Source: Zeus faber (lineage: Eukaryota > Chordata > Actinopteri > Zeiformes > Zeidae). Taken from it: a stretch of 64,000 nucleotides of DNA. Of the stretch, positions 52,031 through 62,860 are shown piece by piece. The DNA lies in assembly GCA_960531495.1 (NCBI GenBank), contig CAUIJY010000068.1, positions 992,001 to 1,056,000 on the forward strand. Reading direction: 5' to 3'. A program made the position numbers and the translations under genes. Every line of letters begins with the position of its first letter. Position 1 is the first letter of the stretch. The notes under the pieces were generated by a model that was not told the DNA's origin, did not search any database, and worked only from the letters and a program-made list of their open reading frames with translations.

Positions 52031-53280
52031 TGTAAATACTGTTATGAACTCATTTGTATTGGGAAAGTACTGTTTGCAAAAGAGTTTTTGGCACATCTAA
52101 CAAGTTTTTTCTGAAATTACGAGCATTTTCATAAAAAACTGCATGGATGGCAAACAAGGCATTTTCAGGAAATTTAAAGACTGAAAGGCTGTTTTGAGTA
52201 AAGGTTTCTGTCATGACTCTCTAGGACCTTCTCAGATAGTGTAAATACTGTTATGAACTGATTTGTAATGGGAAAGTATTGTTTGCAAAACAGTTTTTGG
52301 CACATCTAACAAGTTTTTCTGAAATTACAAGCATTTGCATAAAAACCTGCATGGATGGCAAACAAGGCATTTTCAGGCAATTTAAAGACTGAAAGAATGT
52401 TTTGAATAAAGGTTTCTGTCATGACTCTGTAGGAACTGCTCAGATAGTGTAAATACTGTTATGAACTCATTTGTAATTGGAAAGTACTGTTTGCAAAATA
52501 GTTTTTGGCACATCTAACAAGTTTTTCTGAAATTATGAGCATTTTCATAAAAACCTGCATGGATGGCAAACAAGGCATTTTCAGGCAATTTGAAGACTGA
52601 AAGGATGTTTTGAGTAAAGGTTTCTGTCATAAATCTGTAGGAACTGCTCAGATAGTGTAAATACTGTTATGAACTCATTTGTATTGGGAAAGTACTGTTT
52701 GCAAAAGAGTTTTTGGCACATCTAACAAGTTTTTTCTGAAATTACGAGCATTTTCATAAAAAACTGCATGGATGGCAAACAAGGCATTTTCAGGAAATTT
52801 AAAGACTGAAAGGCTGTTTTGAGTAAAGGTTTCTGTCATGACTCTCTAGGACCTTCTCAGATAGTGTAAATACTGTTATGAACTGATTTGTAATGGGAAA
52901 GTATTGTTTGCAAAACAGTTTTTGGCACATCTAACAAGTTTTTCTGAAATTACAAGCATTTGCATAAAAACCTGCATGGATGGCAAACAAGGCATTTTCA
53001 GGCAATTTAAAGACTGAAAGAATGTTTTGAATAAAGGTTTCTGTCATGACTCTGTAGGAACTGCTCAGATAGTGTAAATACTGTTATGAACTCATTTGTA
53101 ATTGGAAAGTACTGTTTGCAAAATAGTTTTTGGCACATCTAACAAGTTTTTCTGAAATTATGAGCATTTTCATAAAAACCTGCATGGATGGCAAACAAGG
53201 CATTTTCAGGCAATTTGAAGACTGAAAGGATGTTTTGAGTAAAGGTTTCTGTCATGACTCTGTAGGACCTGCTCAGATAG
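52031..53280 (+). repeat. 625-bp trimer higher-order repeat, two copies
   Basis: Units at 52,031-52,655 and 52,656-53,280. Each has a TGTATTGGG/AAAAGAG monomer with ACAAGTTTTTTCTG (209), a GTATTG/ACAG monomer with CAAGCATTTGCAT, and a TAATTGG/ATAG monomer with TATGAGC. The rare GGACCTTCTCAG marks both copies (52,222 and 52,847). Composition differs from the 625-bp trimer near 10,200, so trimers of the same length formed more than once. Confidence 0.85.
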
Positions 53281-55363
53281 TGTAAATACTGTTATGAACT
53301 CATTTGTATTGGGAAAGTTCTGTTTGCAAAATAGTTTTTGGCACATCTAACAAGTTTTTTCTGAAAATACGAGCATTTTCATAAAAAACTGCATGGATGG
53401 CAAACAAGGCATTTTGAGGCAATTTAAAGACTGAAAGGATGTTTTGAGTAAAGGTTTCTGTCATAACTCTGTAGGAACTGCTCAGATAGTGTAAATACTG
53501 TTATGAACTGATTTGTAATGGGAAAGTACAGTTTGCAAAAGAGTTTTTGGCACATCTAACAAGTTTTTCTAAAATTACGTGCAGTTTCATAAAAACCTGC
53601 ATGGGTGGCAAACAAGGCATTTTCAGGCAATTTAAAGACTGAAAGGATGTTTTGAGTAAAGGTTTCTGTCATAACTCTGTAGGAACTGCTCAGATAGTGT
53701 AAATACTGTTATGAACTCATTTGTAATGGGAAAGTACTGTTTGCAGAACAGTTTTTGGCACATCTAACAAGTTTTTCTGAAATTACAAGCATTTGCATAA
53801 AAACCTGCATGGATGGCAAACAAGGCATTTTCAGGCAATTTAAAGACTGAAAGAATGTTTTGAATAAAGGTTTCTGTCATGACTCTGTAGGAACTGCTCA
53901 GATAGTGTAAATACTGTTATGAACTCATTTGTAATTGGAAAGTACTGTTTGCAAAATAGTTTTTGGCACATCTAACAAGTTTTTCTGAAATTATGAGCAT
54001 TTTCATAAAAACCTGCATGGATGGCAAACAAGGCATTTTCAGGCAATTTGAAGACTGAAAGGATGTTTTGAGTAAAGGTTTCTGTCATGACTCTGTAGGA
54101 CCTGCTCAGATAGTGTAAATACTGTTATGAACTCATTTGTATTGGGAAAGTTCTGTTTGCAAAATAGTTTTTGGCACATCTAACAAGTTTTTTCTGAAAA
54201 TACGAGCATTTTCATAAAAAACTGCATGGATGGCAAACAAGGCATTTTGAGGCAATTTAAAGACTGAAAGGATGTTTTGAGTAAAGGTTTCTGTCATAAC
54301 TCTGTAGGAACTGCTCAGATAGTGTAAATACTGTTATGAACTGATTTGTAATGGGAAAGTACAGTTTGCAAAAGAGTTTTTGGCACATCTAACAAGTTTT
54401 TCTAAAATTACGTGCAGTTTCATAAAAACCTGCATGGGTGGCAAACAAGGCATTTTCAGGCAATTTAAAGACTGAAAGGATGTTTTGAGTAAAGGTTTCT
54501 GTCATAACTCTGTAGGAACTGCTCAGATAGTGTAAATACTGTTATGAACTCATTTGTAATGGGAAAGTACTGTTTGCAGAACAGTTTTTGGCACATCTAA
54601 CAAGTTTTTCTGAAATTACAAGCATTTGCATAAAAACCTGCATGGATGGCAAACAAGGCATTTTCAGGCAATTTAAAGACTGAAAGAATGTTTTGAATAA
54701 AGGTTTCTGTCATGACTCTGTAGGAACTGCTCAGATAGTGTAAATACTGTTATGAACTCATTTGTAATTGGAAAGTACTGTTTGCAAAATAGTTTTTGGC
54801 ACATCTAACAAGTTTTTCTGAAATTATGAGCATTTTCATAAAAACCTGCATGGATGGCAAACAAGGCATTTTCAGGCAATTTGAAGACTGAAAGGATGTT
54901 TTGAGTAAAGGTTTCTGTCATGACTCTGTAGGACCTGCTCAGATAGTGTAAATACTGTTATGAACTCATTTGTATTGGGAAAGTTCTGTTTGCAAAATAG
55001 TTTTTGGCACATCTAACAAGTTTTTTCTGAAAATACGAGCATTTTCATAAAAAACTGCATGGATGGCAAACAAGGCATTTTGAGGCAATTTAAAGACTGA
55101 AAGGATGTTTTGAGTAAAGGTTTCTGTCATAACTCTGTAGGAACTGCTCAGATAGTGTAAATACTGTTATGAACTGATTTGTAATGGGAAAGTACAGTTT
55201 GCAAAAGAGTTTTTGGCACATCTAACAAGTTTTTCTAAAATTACGTGCAGTTTCATAAAAACCTGCATGGGTGGCAAACAAGGCATTTTCAGGCAATTTA
55301 AAGACTGAAAGGATGTTTTGAGTAAAGGTTTCTGTCATAACTCTGTAGGAACTGCTCAGATAG
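53281..55363 (+). repeat. 833-bp tetramer higher-order repeat, two and a half copies
   Basis: Units start at 53,281, 54,114 and 54,947. Each has a GGGAAAGTTCTG monomer with CTGAAAATACGAGC (209) and GCATTTTGAGGC, a GTACAGTTTGC monomer with TCTAAAATTACG, a GCAGAACAG/CAAGCATTTGCAT hybrid, and a TATGAGC monomer with GGCAATTTGAAG. The third unit breaks off after two monomers near 55,363. Two of its four monomers also occur in the preceding 625-bp trimer, so the tetramer probably grew from the trimer by adding a new pair. Confidence 0.85.
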
Positions 55364-56313
55364 TGTAAATACTGTTATGAACTCATTTGTAATGGGAAAG
55401 TACTGTTTGCAGAACAGTTTTTGGCACATCTAACAATTTTTTTCTGAAATTACGAGCAGTTCCATAAAAAACTGCATGGATGGCAAACAAGGACTTTTCA
55501 GGCAATTTAAAGACTGAAAGGATGTTTTGAGTAAAGGTTTCTGTCATGACTCTCTAGGACCTGCTCAGATAGTGTAAATACTGTTATGAACTGATTTGTA
55601 ATGGGAAAGTACTGTTTGCAAAATAGTTTTTGGCACATCTAACAAGTTTTTCTGAAATTACGTGCAGTTTCATAAAAACCTGCATGGGTGGCAAACAAGG
55701 CATTTTCAGGCAATTTAAAGACTGAAAGGATGTTTTGAGTAAAGGTTTCTGTCATAACTCTGTAGGAACTGCTCAGATAGTGTAAATACTGTTATGAACT
55801 CATTTGTAATGGGAAAGTACTGTTTGCAGAACAGTTTTTGGCACATCTAAAAAAAATTTTCTGAAATTACGAGCAGTTCCATAAAAAACTGCATGGATGG
55901 CAAACAAGGACTTTTCAGGCAATTTAAAGACTGAAAGGATGTTTTGAGTAAAGGTTTCTGTCATGACTCTCTAGGACCTGCTCAGATAGTGTAAATACTG
56001 TTATGAACTGATTTGTAATGGGAAAGTACTGTTTGCAGAACAGCTTTTGGCACATCTAACATTTTTTTTCTGAAATTACGAGCATTTTCATTAAAAACTG
56101 CATGGATGGCAAACAAGGCATTTTCAGGCAATTTAAAGACTGAAAGGATGTTTTGAGTAAAGGTTTCTGTCATAACTCTGTAGGAACTGCTCAGATAGTG
56201 TAAATACTGTTATGAACTCATTTGTAATGGGAAAGTACTGTTTGCAGAACAGTTTTTGGCACATCTAACAATTTTTTCTGAAATTACGAGCAGTTTCATA
56301 AAAAACTGCATGG
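55364..56313 (+). repeat. Diverged monomers at the end of block copy 1
   Basis: About four and a half monomers rich in GCAGAACAG with CAGTTCCATAAAAAACTGC and AAGGACTTTTC. One has an unusual A8T4 run (55,849-55,860) in place of AACAAT followed by T6. Another has CAGCTTTTGG near 56,041. The equivalent of this stretch in copy 2 lies beyond the window. Confidence 0.7.
55841..55863. other. A8T4 run replacing the usual T-tract
   Basis: After GCACATCT the sequence reads A8 then T4 before CTG; sister monomers have AACAA followed by T7. Monomer length is unchanged, but four neighbouring bases differ and all became A. I saw no second copy. It may be a clustered mutation by template switching at a homopolymer or a base-calling error. 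Confidence 0.7.
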
Positions 56314-59300
56314 ATGGCAAACAAGGCATTTTCAGGCAATTTAAAGACTGAAAGGATGTTTTGAGTAAAGGTTTCTGTCATAACTCTGTAGGAACTGCTC
56401 AGATAGTGTAAATACTGTTATGAACTCATTTGTAATGGGAAAGTACTGTTTGCAAAACAGTTTTTGGCACATCTAACAAGTTTTTCTGAAATTACAAGCA
56501 CTTTCATAAATACCTGCATGGATGGCAAACAAGGCATTTTATGCAATTTAAAGACTGAAAGGATGTTTTGAGTAAAGGTTTCTGTCATGACTGTCTAGGA
56601 CCTGCTCAGATAGTGTAAATACTGTTATGAACTGATTTGTAATGGGAAAGTACTGTTTGCAAAACAGTTTTTGGCACATCTAACAAGTTTTTCTGAAATT
56701 ACAAGCATTTTCATAAAAACCTGCATGGATGGCAAACAAGGCATTTTCAGGAAATTTAAAGACCGAAAGAATGTTTTGAGTAAAGGTTTCTGTCATGACT
56801 CTGTAGGAACTGCTCAGATAGTGTAAATACTGTTATGAACTCATTTGTAATGGGAAAGTACTGTTTGCAGAACAGTTTTTGGCACATCTTACAATTTTTT
56901 TCTGAAATTACGAGCATTTTCATAAAAACCTGCATGGATGGCAAACAAGGCATTTTCAGGCAATTTAAAGACTGAAAGGATGTTTTGAGTAAAAGTTTCT
57001 GTCATGACTCTGTAGGACCTGCTCAGATAGTGTAAATACTGTTATGAACTGATTTGTAATGTGAAAGTACTGTTTGCAAAAGAGTTTTTGGCACATCTAA
57101 CAAGTTTTTCTGAAATTACGAGCAGTTTCATAAAAACCTGCATGGGGGGCAAACATGGCATTTTCAGGCAATTTAAAGACTGAAAGGATGTTTTGAGTAA
57201 AGGTTTCTGTCATGACTCTCTAGGACCTGCTCAGATAGTGTAAATACTGTTATGAACTGATTTGTAATGGGAAAGTACTGTTTGCAAAACAGTTTTTGGC
57301 ACATCTAAGAAGTTTTTCTGAAATTACAAGCACTTTCATAAAAACCTGCATGGATGGCAAACAAGGCATTTTATGCAATTTAAAGACTGAAAGGATGTTT
57401 TGAGTAAAGGTTTCTGTCATGACTGTCTAGGACCTGCTCAGATAGTGTAAATACTGTTATGAACTGATTTGTAATGGGAAAGTACTGTTTGCAAAAGAGT
57501 TTTTGGCACATCTAACAAGTTTTTCTGAAATTACAAGCACTTTCATAAAAACCTGCATGGGTGGCAAACAAGGCATTTTCAGGCAATTTAAAGACTGAAA
57601 GGATGTTTTGAGTAAAGGTTTCTGTCATAACTCTGTAGGAACTGCTCAGATAGTGTAAATACTGTTATGAACTCATTTGTAATGGGAAAGTACTGTTTGC
57701 AGAACAGTGTTTGGCACATCTAACAATTTTTTTCTGAAATTACGAGCAGTTCCATAAAAAACTGCATGGATGGCAAACAAGGACTTTTCAGGCAATTTAA
57801 AGACTGAAAGGATGTTTTGAGTAAAGGTTTCTGTCATGACTCTCTAGGACCTGCTCAGATAGTGTAAATACTGTTATGAACTGATTTGTAATGGGAAAGT
57901 ACTGTTTGCAAAATAGTTTTTGGCACATCTAACAAGTTTTTCTGAAATTACGAGCAGTTCCATAAAAAACTGCATGGGTGGCAAACAAGGCATTTTCAGG
58001 CAATTTAAAGACTGAAAGGATGTTTTGAGTAAAGGTTTCTGTCATAACTCTGTAGGAACTGCTCAGATAGTGTAAATACTGTTATGAACTCATTTGTAAT
58101 GGGAAAGTACTGTTTGCAGAACAGTTTTTGGCACATCTAACAAGTTTTTCTGAAATTATGAGCATTTTCATAAAAACCTGCATGGATGGCAAACAAGGCA
58201 TTTTTAGGAAATTTATAGACCGAAAGAATGTTTTGAGTAAAGGTTTCTGTCATGACTCTGTAGGAACTGCTCAGATAGTGTAAATACTGTTATGAACTCA
58301 TTTGTAATGGGAAAGTACTGTTTGCAAAAGAGTTTTTGGCACATCTAACAAGTTTTTCTGAAATTATGAGCATTTCCATAAAAACCTGCATTGATGGCAA
58401 ACAAGGCATTTTCAGGCAATTTGAAGACTGAAAGGATGTTTTGAGTAAAGGTTTCTGTCATGACTCTCTAGGACTTGCTCAGATAGTGTAAATACTGTTA
58501 TGAACTGATTTGTAATGGGAAATTACTGTTTGCAAAACAGTTTTTTGCACATCTAACAAGTTTTTCTGAAATTACAAGCATTTTCATAAAAACCTGCATG
58601 GATGGCAAACAAGGCATTTTCAGGCAATTTAAAGACTGAAAGGATGTTTTGAGTAAAGGTTTCTGTCATAAATCTGTAGGAACTGCTCAGATAGTGTAAA
58701 TACTGTTATGAACTCATTTGTAATGGGAAAGTACTGTTTGCAGAACAGTTTTTGGCACATCTAACAAGTTTTTCTGAAATTACGAGCATTTTCATAAAAA
58801 CCTGCATGGATGGCAAACAAGGCATTTTCAGGCAATTTAAAGACTGAAAGGATGTTTTGAGTAAAGGTTTCTGTCATAAATCTGTAGGAACTGCTCAGAT
58901 AGTGTAAATACTGTTATGAACTCATTTGTAATGGGAAAGTACTGTTTGCAGAACAGTTTTTGGCACATCTAACAATTTTTTTCTGAAATTACGAGCATTT
59001 TCATTAAAAACTGCATGGATGGCAAACAAGGCATTTTCAGGCAATTTAAAGACTGAAAGGATGTTTTGAGTAAAGGTTTCTGTCATAACTCTGTAGGAAC
59101 TGCTCAGATAGTGTAAATACTGTTATGAACTCATTTGTAATGGGAAAGTACTGTTTGCAGAACAGTTTTTGGCACATCTAACAAGTTTTTCTGAAATTAT
59201 GAGCATTTTCATAAAAACCTGCATTGATGGCAAACAAGGCATTTTCAGGCAATTTGAAGACTGAAAGGATGTTTTGAGTAAAGGTTTCTGTCATGACTCT

Positions 59301-61610
59301 CTAGGACTTGCTCCGATAGTGTAAATACTGTTATGAACTGATTTGTAATGGGAAAGTACTGTTTGCAAAACAGTTTTTTGCACATCTAACAAGTTTTTCT
59401 GAAATTACAAGCATTTTCATAAAAACCTGCATGGATGGCAAACAAGGCATTTTCAGGCAATTTAAAGATTGAAAGGATGTTTTGAGTAAAGGTTTCTGTC
59501 ATAAATCTGTAGGAACTGCTCAGATAGTGTAAATACTGTTATGAACTCATTTGTAATGGGAAAGTACTGTTTGCAGAACAGTTTTTGGCACATCTAACAT
59601 TTTTTTTCTGAAATTACGAGCATTTTCATAAAAAACTGCATGGATGGCAAACAAGGCATTTTCAGGAAATTTAAAGACTGAAAGGCTGTTTTGAGTAAAG
59701 GTTTCTGTCATGACTCTCTAGGACTTGCTCAGATAGTGTAAATACTGTTATGAACTGATTTGTAATGGGAAAGTATTGTTTGCAAAACAGTTTTTGGCAC
59801 ATCTAACAAGTTTTTCTGAAATTACAAGCATTTGCATAAAAACCTGCATGGATGGCAAACAAGGCATTTTCAGGCAATTTAAAGCCTGAAAGGATGTTTT
59901 GAGTAAAGGTTTCTGTCATAACTCTGTAGGAACTGCTCAGATAGTGTAAATACTGTTATGAACTCATTTGTAATAGGAAAGTACTGTTTGCAGAACAGTT
60001 TTTGGCACATCTAACAATTTTTTTCTGAAATTACGAGCATTTTCATAAAAAACTGCATGGATGGCAAACAAGGCATTTTCAGGAAATTTAAAGACTGAAA
60101 GGCTGTTTTGAGTAAAGGTTTCTGTCATGACTCTCTAGGACTTGCTCAGATAGTGTAAATACTGTAATGAACTGATTTGTAATGGGAAAGTATTGTTTGC
60201 AAAACAGTTTTTGGCACATCCAACAAGTTTTTTGAAATTACAAGCATTTTCATAAAAACCTGCATGGATGGCAAACAAGGCATTTTCAGGCAATTTAAAG
60301 ACTGAAAGAATGTTTTGAATAAAGGTTTCTGTCATGACTCTGTAGGAACTGCTCAGATAGTGTAAATACTGTTATGAACTCATTTGTAATTGGAAAGTAC
60401 TGTTTGCAAAATCGTTTTTGGCACATCTAACAAGTTTTTCTGAAATTATGAGCATTTTCATAAAAACCTGCATGGATGGCAAACAAGGCATTTTCAGGCA
60501 ATTTAAAGACTGAAAGGATGTTTTGAGTAAAGGTTTCTGTCATAAATCTGTAGGAACTGCTCAGATAGTGTAAATACTGTTATGAACTCATTTGTAATGG
60601 GAAAGTACTGTTTGCAGAACAGTTTTTGGCACATCTAACATTTTTTTTCTGAAATTACGAGCATTTTCATAAAAAACTGCATGGATGGCAAACAAGGCAT
60701 TTTCAGGAAATTTAAAGACTAAAAGGCTGTTTTGAGTAAAGGTTTCTGTCATGACTCTCTAGGACTTGCTCAGATAGTGTAAATACTGTTATGAACTGAT
60801 TTGTAATGGGAAAGTATTGTTTGCAAAACAGTTTTTGGCACATCTAACAAGTTTTTCTGAAATTACAAGCATTTGCATAAAAACCTGCATGGATGGCAAA
60901 CAAGGCATTTTCAGGCAATTTAAAGACTGAAAGAATGTTTTGAATAAAGGTTTCTGTCATGACTCTGTAGGAACTGCTCAGATAGTGTAAATACTGTTAT
61001 GAACTCATTTGTAATTGGAAAGTACTGTTTGCAAAATCGTTTTTGGCACATCTAACAAGTTTTTCTGAAATTATGAGCATTTTCATAAAAACCTGCATGG
61101 ATGGCAAACAAGGCATTTTCAGGCAATTTGAAGACTGAAAGGATGTTTTGAGTAAAGGTTTCTGTCATCACTCTGTAGGACCTGCTCAGATAGTGTAAAT
61201 ACTGTTATGAACTCATTTGTATTGGGAAAGTACTGTTTGCAAAAGAGTTTTTGGCACATCTATCAAGTTTTTTCTGAAATTACGAGCATTTTCTTAAAAA
61301 ACTGCATGGATGGCAAACAAGGCATTTTCAGGCAATTTAAAGACTGAAAGAATGTTTTGAATAAAGGTTTCTGTCATGACTCTGTAGGAACTGCTCAGAT
61401 AGTGTAAATACTGTTATGAACTCATTTGTAATTGGAAAGTACTGTTTGCAAAATAGTTTTTGGCACATCTAACAAGTTTTTCTGAAATTATGAGCATTTT
61501 CATAAAAACCTGCATGGATGGCAAACAAGGCATTTTCAGGCAATTTAAAGACTGAAAGGATGTTTTGAGTAAAGGTTTCTGTCATAAATCTGTAGGAACT
61601 GCTCAGATAG

Positions 61611-62860
61611 TGTAAATACTGTTATGAACTCATTTGTATTGGGAAAGTACTGTTTGCAAAAGAGTTTTTGGCACATCTAACAAGTTTTTTCTGAAATTAC
61701 GAGCATTTTCATAAAAAACTGCATGGATGGCAAACAAGGCATTTTCAGGAAATTTAAAGACTGAAAGGCTGTTTTGAGTAAAGGTTTCTGTCATGACTCT
61801 CTAGGACCTTCTCAGATAGTGTAAATACTGTTATGAACTGATTTGTAATGGGAAAGTATTGTTTGCAAAACAGTTTTTGGCACATCTAACAAGTTTTTCT
61901 GAAATTACAAGCATTTGCATAAAAACCTGCATGGATGGCAAACAAGGCATTTTCAGGCAATTTAAAGACTGAAAGAATGTTTTGAATAAAGGTTTCTGTC
62001 ATGACTCTGTAGGAACTGCTCAGATAGTGTAAATACTGTTATGAACTCATTTGTAATTGGAAAGTACTGTTTGCAAAATAGTTTTTGGCACATCTAACAA
62101 GTTTTTCTGAAATTATGAGCATTTTCATAAAAACCTGCATGGATGGCAAACAAGGCATTTTCAGGCAATTTGAAGACTGAAAGGATGTTTTGAGTAAAGG
62201 TTTCTGTCATAAATCTGTAGGAACTGCTCAGATAGTGTAAATACTGTTATGAACTCATTTGTATTGGGAAAGTACTGTTTGCAAAAGAGTTTTTGGCACA
62301 TCTAACAAGTTTTTTCTGAAATTACGAGCATTTTCATAAAAAACTGCATGGATGGCAAACAAGGCATTTTCAGGAAATTTAAAGACTGAAAGGCTGTTTT
62401 GAGTAAAGGTTTCTGTCATGACTCTCTAGGACCTTCTCAGATAGTGTAAATACTGTTATGAACTGATTTGTAATGGGAAAGTATTGTTTGCAAAACAGTT
62501 TTTGGCACATCTAACAAGTTTTTCTGAAATTACAAGCATTTGCATAAAAACCTGCATGGATGGCAAACAAGGCATTTTCAGGCAATTTAAAGACTGAAAG
62601 AATGTTTTGAATAAAGGTTTCTGTCATGACTCTGTAGGAACTGCTCAGATAGTGTAAATACTGTTATGAACTCATTTGTAATTGGAAAGTACTGTTTGCA
62701 AAATAGTTTTTGGCACATCTAACAAGTTTTTCTGAAATTATGAGCATTTTCATAAAAACCTGCATGGATGGCAAACAAGGCATTTTCAGGCAATTTGAAG
62801 ACTGAAAGGATGTTTTGAGTAAAGGTTTCTGTCATGACTCTGTAGGACCTGCTCAGATAG
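61611..62860 (+). repeat. 625-bp trimer higher-order repeat in block copy 2
   Basis: This is the copy of 52,031-53,280 displaced by 9,580 bp, with GGACCTTCTCAG at 61,802 and 62,427. I noticed no difference between the two pairs of trimers, so the trimer doubled before the large block was duplicated. Confidence 0.85.

Larger units (their letters stand above)
46317..56313 (+). repeat. 9,997-bp block (48 monomers), tandem copy 1
   Basis: Sequence from about 46,317 matches sequence from about 56,314 at an offset of exactly 9,997 bp over its first 3.7 kb. Shared rare markers include AAATACCTGC (46,511 and 56,508), CTAAGAAG (47,308 and 57,305), CAGTGTTTGGC (near 47,708 and 57,705), GGGAAATTACTG (48,520 and 58,517), GCTCCGATAG (49,313 and 59,310) and TAATAGG (49,974 and 59,971). 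Inside this copy lie a 625-bp trimer repeat and an 833-bp tetramer repeat. If the duplication is a simple tandem one, this copy ends where copy 2 begins. Confidence 0.88.

Noticed and set aside
1183-60335. Some 45 short open reading frames (62-82 codons) such as 1183-1380, 3739-3930 and 11802-12050
   Set aside because: They are the same minus-strand shadow of the satellite monomer repeated. The frame shifts with every 208-bp unit, they overlap one another, and variants break them freely, so none is called a gene.
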